Assembly: GCA_033439795.1 (NCBI GenBank)
Contig: JAUTDP010000004.1
Location: forward strand, 806,001-870,000
Direction: 5' to 3'
DNA: 64,000 bases
From: Sordaria brevicollis
Lineage: Eukaryota; Ascomycota; Sordariomycetes; Sordariales; Sordariaceae
The translations under genes were made by a program, and so were the position numbers. Below the pieces are notes generated by a model. That model worked only from the letters and a program-made list of their open reading frames with translations. It made no database searches and was not told the DNA's origin. Shown here piece by piece: positions 59,679 to 64,000 of the stretch (position 1 is its first letter; the number at the start of each line of letters is the position of its first letter).

Positions 59679-59758
59679 TCTGTTATTCTCGGTTCAATAT
59701 CTGTGGTTGAGTGATGGTGTTGATGATCAAGATGTTTGGACACAGACAGACAACCCAC
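59679..59758 (-). promoter_or_regulatory. Upstream ATG overlapping the Zn2Cys6 start
   Basis: An ATG at 59758 lies 80 nt upstream of the main ATG in another frame and stays open past it, so any transcript that includes it would carry an overlapping upstream reading frame. CA-rich leader sequence (CATCAACACCATCACTCAACC) follows it. The transcription start is not known. Confidence 0.35.
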
Positions 59759-62700
59759 TTCACACCGAGGACGGGACTTGGTCTTTAATACACTACACTC
59801 GCACTCCCAATTTGAGGGGTGTCGGTCAGTTATGGAAGGTGAAAAGCAACCACCCAGGCACGAAACTGGACAAGGGAGGTATCTCTACTGTGTGTGCAGG
59901 GGGGGAGCTAACTCGGCGAAATGGGTTGTGTGTATGTGTAGGGGAAATCTGGGGAAAGAAAAACCAGAGTCAGGGCAATAGAGTGATCCGCCTTGTCCAG
60001 TGTGCGCAGGTGTGGGATGACACGATGGATGACTGGAAATGATGGGATATTGAGTTTGGCGACCAACTCCTCTCCTGCTGCCATGCTGCCGTCCAGTCCA
60101 TGTCCAGTCTGGTACCCAGCAATAACGTCAAGAGCGGGATGTACCATCTTCAAGTCAAATGGCAGCTGGAAAATGGAGATGAATGGGGGATGGATAGGCA
60201 TTGCCCAGCAACTTCTGTTCCACTCTGGATGGAGGACATCAACAACAATGGCGGCATCCCATGGAGATACGGGATCCAGACCAGCGTTAGCGCCTCTTCA
60301 GGTACCTACAGTGCCGGGTCTAACTGTACGGGGTACCGCCAGCTGGGTATCCAAGATTGTCGATGAGCCTATGACAAGGGGTCAAGGGGTCCTCAGCTGT
60401 CATCTGGTTCGTTGACCGACGACGACAACCACGGTGACACACCCGATAATCGACACAAAAAGAACCCGCTCGAGAGCAGATTATAAAGCGGCGGAAGGGA
60501 ATAGCGCGAAACGGAAAACGGCAGCGGCATGTTTCCGGGTGTCTTTGAGGTGTTGTTTTGTTGTTGATGTTTGTTGTCAACTCCAAGGACCATTTCGTGA
60601 TCAAAACACTGCCTGTGGTTTGGGCCCCAAAATGGCGGATGTTCAGGGCTGTTTTGGAGGGCCTGTAGTGGTCTTGGCATCCCTTTCAGGTGTCCCTAGC
60701 ACGCCCGTGCCTTCCCTCCCGTGGCCCCAACCGGTCACCCTTGCCAAACCACAGTGCACCCCTGAATCTCCCGTCAACGCCATCATCAAGACAATGACAC
60801 CCAGAACACATCTCCAATATCCCCCAGAGTTGATTGAAGGTTGTCATTTATCCCACATCTTTTTTTTAATCTCCCTCACTTGTTTCGGCTAGCAGTCATC
60901 ATCTGCTATTTTCATCCTCGCGCAATCATTAACCGCTTCCCATCATCTGTCCCACAGGGCGATCCGAGCTAATCGTGATATCCTCCACGCACCAGCATCA
61001 TCGTCATCTCGTCGTCGGTGGCCATCCAGTGAGTGGGGGGAATATCGAGGGCTCGTGATGAGGCCTTTTTCTGCATGCCTTTGAGTCCTTTTTGGCACGC
61101 ATCCGAACCATCCACTCCCATCAGTCCAGCGAAACTGCTGGCGCTGCTATCAGTGAGACACCACACAGGCGAGTGCAGTGCCATCCCTGTCGACGATGGA
61201 TGGTCCCAGCGGATGATTTGTGGCTCAAAAGCCTCACCGAATCGAAATGCTCGGAACGTGAAGGCCCTCAGACCATTGTCCAATGGGCCATTCTCCTCTT
61301 TCACTTCCAACACGCCTCACTCAGACATCTTGACCATCAAAACCATCACGGGCATCTGCCCGTCGAACCCGGCTCGTCTTGCCCGTCAATCAGCGCCTGA
61401 TCGACACCCTCTCTTCCAATACACATGCATCCAAAAGCATGATCCTGGCTCCGATCTTGAGACATTGTACCTTCTGTAACAGGAAAAGACCCTCTGCCCG
61501 TCAGGGTGCCAACATCCCAAGGCGTCTGAGACGTTCCCATAAAGGCCTCGCGAAGAGTCAAGAGTTTACCAAGGCGTTAGCAGTGGCGGTAAGCCCAGTA
61601 CCATTCCCTCCCGTCTTTGTCTCTCAACGCTTCGTCCTTCTTTCTCTTCCCAAGTTCCAGTTGTGACCGAGCACTTCGTGATGTCGGTCCCTCTCCACCG
61701 CCTGCGTGTTCACACGTTCAGCTAGTCCCCATCATACAACGTCGAGCATTCTGTTACCCAAAACAGCCTGGTCCAAGTCCCATTAGCGTCGACCCACGTA
61801 GTAGCCATAACGGGGCCACCAGACTTTCAATGTCATTGTCCTCCATTCCTCGATAATCTCATCTTTCTGCCCTTTGCTTTTTGTTTCGTTTCGTTCATCT
61901 CCAGCTTTTCATCTCCAAATCTTTAATCTTATCTCAGGTCCCATATTGTGCCAGTCTTCCCACTCGTGACCTCTAAAAAACCTGAAACCACAATCTCATT
62001 TGCAAAGACTCTAAATCGAGAGATTACTCGCATTTTGGGGGCGATAATGATCGTCAACTTGGCAAGCGGGAAGAGAGTGCCGATGCTACACCATGGGCAG
62101 AGTGATGTGGATGAGGTATCCGGCTTGGCGTTAACTTGCTCGAGGTGTTGAGGACAGCTGTGAAGTTGAAGTTGAAGTTGATGAGATTGATGAGATTGGC
62201 GGAGCAAAGAAACGCTGCAATAACACCTTCGAGCAACGAAGTAACCCTCCTCTTCACTTGTCTTCACTGTAAGACGACACTGCATCTCGACATCAGTGGC
62301 TTGAAAGTCTCGAGTCAAGAAAAACTGACCCGTCATGAAATGGATCTGACGGGTGTACTTCTAGCACCGTGCAAGAACCGATAGCACCGAGTTCGGTACT
62401 TCAAGGGTGAGTGATGCCGGTAGTTGACCGGTTTCCTATTGTCAAGTGGAATGGTCCCTTACACCGTCAGTCAACTTTCAACACCATCAACGGTCAGATA
62501 CTGTACCTGAAAGCCCTCTCGTTCCAGACACATCCTTCCCCCGCATCTTTGGCTTGCAAACTTTCCTTTTGCTCTTCACAATTCCCCGACGCAAGGCCGT
62601 TCAAATCCTCCGGATGGCTTGACAACAGTCAGTTCCATTCTGTTTTCCTTGCTTTTCAGCTTGCCTCTGCTTAACTTTCAGGGCTTCAACTCCAGCAGCC

Positions 62701-64000
62701 TCGTCTTTTCATCGTACGAGCTCGTCATAGAGTCTCACTGCTGCGTCGAACGAGGAGAGGCAAGCTGTTGCCTGTGAGTACCTTATGTCAGTAAGTTGCT
62801 TCATCACACGCAATCGAATCGACCTGTCTCCCATCAGCATGCCTCACCTGCAGAGCTGTGAGAAGTCTCACCTGCCAAATCAGTTCGAGAGTCAGGTACT
62901 TCCCCCTCTAGCCCTCTAACCCTCCAGTGAGGATCATTACCTCCGGTTCCCTCTCCGGCAGCGGCACTCCCCTCGTGCTTATCCCACCTCCTCCCACGTC
63001 TCTGCATGTCCCCATATGCCTTGCTCCATCCTAGCCCACGCACTTCCATCCACTCACGTCTATCCCCCCAAAGGAACCCGGCGTCGCTGGCAAGCCTGCA
63101 AAGCATCCCTGCTGCTGATCACTTCAATGATCTTCCCCTTCTGGCCCTGGAGATCATATCTTGTTCATGCACGAACTTGCCCTCTTCCTGGGGACGATTG
63201 ACAAGTCGTCAATTTCTCGCCCTAAACCACGAGCCCGAGATACCGTGGCTCCGTGGCGAGCATGTCCGTAGTGTATGCAGGTGACGGATCTCCGCGCGTG
63301 TACAGTCCGGTTGGTGAACATGTGTACCTACCTACTTCTTGAAGGCTCATTAGACCAGTATCCCATGGAAGTGGAAGTGTCGGGATCATCCGGGGCCGTT
63401 GTCCGACGTGTTAGAAGTACAGTACCTCTTCGTACCTACACTATAGTTCTGTCGGCATCGACTATCTCATGTGGAGTGACAGACCAACCGCGGAATGGAT
63501 GATGGACATCCGGGATGCCATCGTTCACTGCCGCAATGTTCCGCGTTCGTAGAGGTACATTTGACGAATGGCGATGGATAAGGCGAGCTGTGACTGGTAA
63601 GGCGCACCGGTTTCGGTGTCTTTTCTCTCAATTTCAGTTGAGTTGGCAGTTGGAACATTTGATACCTCTACCTCTACCTCGTCTTGACACTCACCTTTCA
63701 CACGCAACTTCCCGGTAGAGGTATACCCTGACTAGTACCGTATTCAACGGAGCTCAGGGGCAGTCAACGTCAAGGACGTGGATAGGGCGTGTGTTTCAGA
63801 CAACCCGCAAAGACTCAAAGAGCTGTTCCTCCCACCGTGGTGGGTTCTGGTAGCTCCGTCTTACTGCTTCGCCGGTTGAACTATCACCCTACCGTCTCAA
63901 ACCACCCCGCACAAGTGAGCAACAAGTCTCATTGTCATCAAGGTTGTCACATCAAGCATGTGATAGAAGTTGTAGACTGGACCCACGTACCCGTTTTGGT
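59759..64000. other. Long upstream intergenic region, no supported gene
   Basis: This is 4.2 kb divergent from the Zn2Cys6 gene. Frames such as 60434-60892 and 61033-61479 (about 150 codons) have no motif or intron support. CACCTACC/GGTACC-type words recur (60300, 63325, 63434). A long regulated promoter and leader is plausible for a developmental regulator, but nothing in the sequence proves it. Confidence 0.4.

Overview
The window is nuclear DNA of a filamentous ascomycete, almost certainly Neurospora or a very close Sordariales relative. The evidence is short introns (about 50-100 bp, GTATGT/GTGAGT donors, CTAAC-type branch points), typical fungal gene families, and a 6.3-kb AT-rich block whose base changes are the C-to-T/G-to-A transitions of RIP (repeat-induced point mutation). 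From memory, the order GH7 endoglucanase, 2-hydroxyacid dehydrogenase, large sirtuin, highly reducing PKS, Zn2Cys6 regulator matches the N. crassa NCU04854-NCU04866 interval (gh7-2, nst-4, pks-3, ada-6). I could not check this against a database, and the species is not settled.

Layout. 1-0.9 kb: 5' part of an ASC-1/TRIP4-type zinc-finger gene (minus). 1.8-3.2 kb: secreted GH7 cellulase (plus), followed 30 bp after its stop by two tandem related MITEs. 4.4-5.7 kb: D-2-hydroxyacid dehydrogenase (plus). 5.7-8.7 kb: no intact gene, with faint relics of HNH-like and GIY-YIG-like reading frames. 8.7-15.0 kb: a complete, heavily RIP-mutated Copia LTR retrotransposon with an intact 5-bp target duplication, lying inside the GIY-YIG-like relic. 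16.9-21.4 kb: sirtuin with a very long disordered tail (plus). 21.4-33.5 kb: a gene-poor accessory stretch with two paralogous tRNA-like Pol III units on the minus strand, two poorly resolved small multi-exon genes and a cluster of gene fragments (RRM-like, phosphohexomutase-like, a duplicated exon-intron unit). 33.6-35.7 kb: F-box/ankyrin protein (minus). 38.4-40.9 kb: short-chain dehydrogenase with a low-complexity N-terminus and an apparent frameshift (minus). 46.2-54.1 kb: full-length highly reducing polyketide synthase (plus). 57.3-59.7 kb: Zn2Cys6 transcription factor (minus). The remainder is intergenic.

How the genes fit together. The PKS stands almost alone: no oxygenase, transporter or thioesterase gene was seen within about 8 kb upstream or 3 kb downstream. 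Its nearest coding neighbour is the convergently oriented Zn2Cys6 regulator. The GH7 enzyme and the dehydrogenase are independent metabolic genes. The strongest unexplained signal is the pair of tRNA-like Pol III units, which keep A and B boxes, terminators and covarying stems but carry about 70 extra bases and a non-standard anticodon loop.
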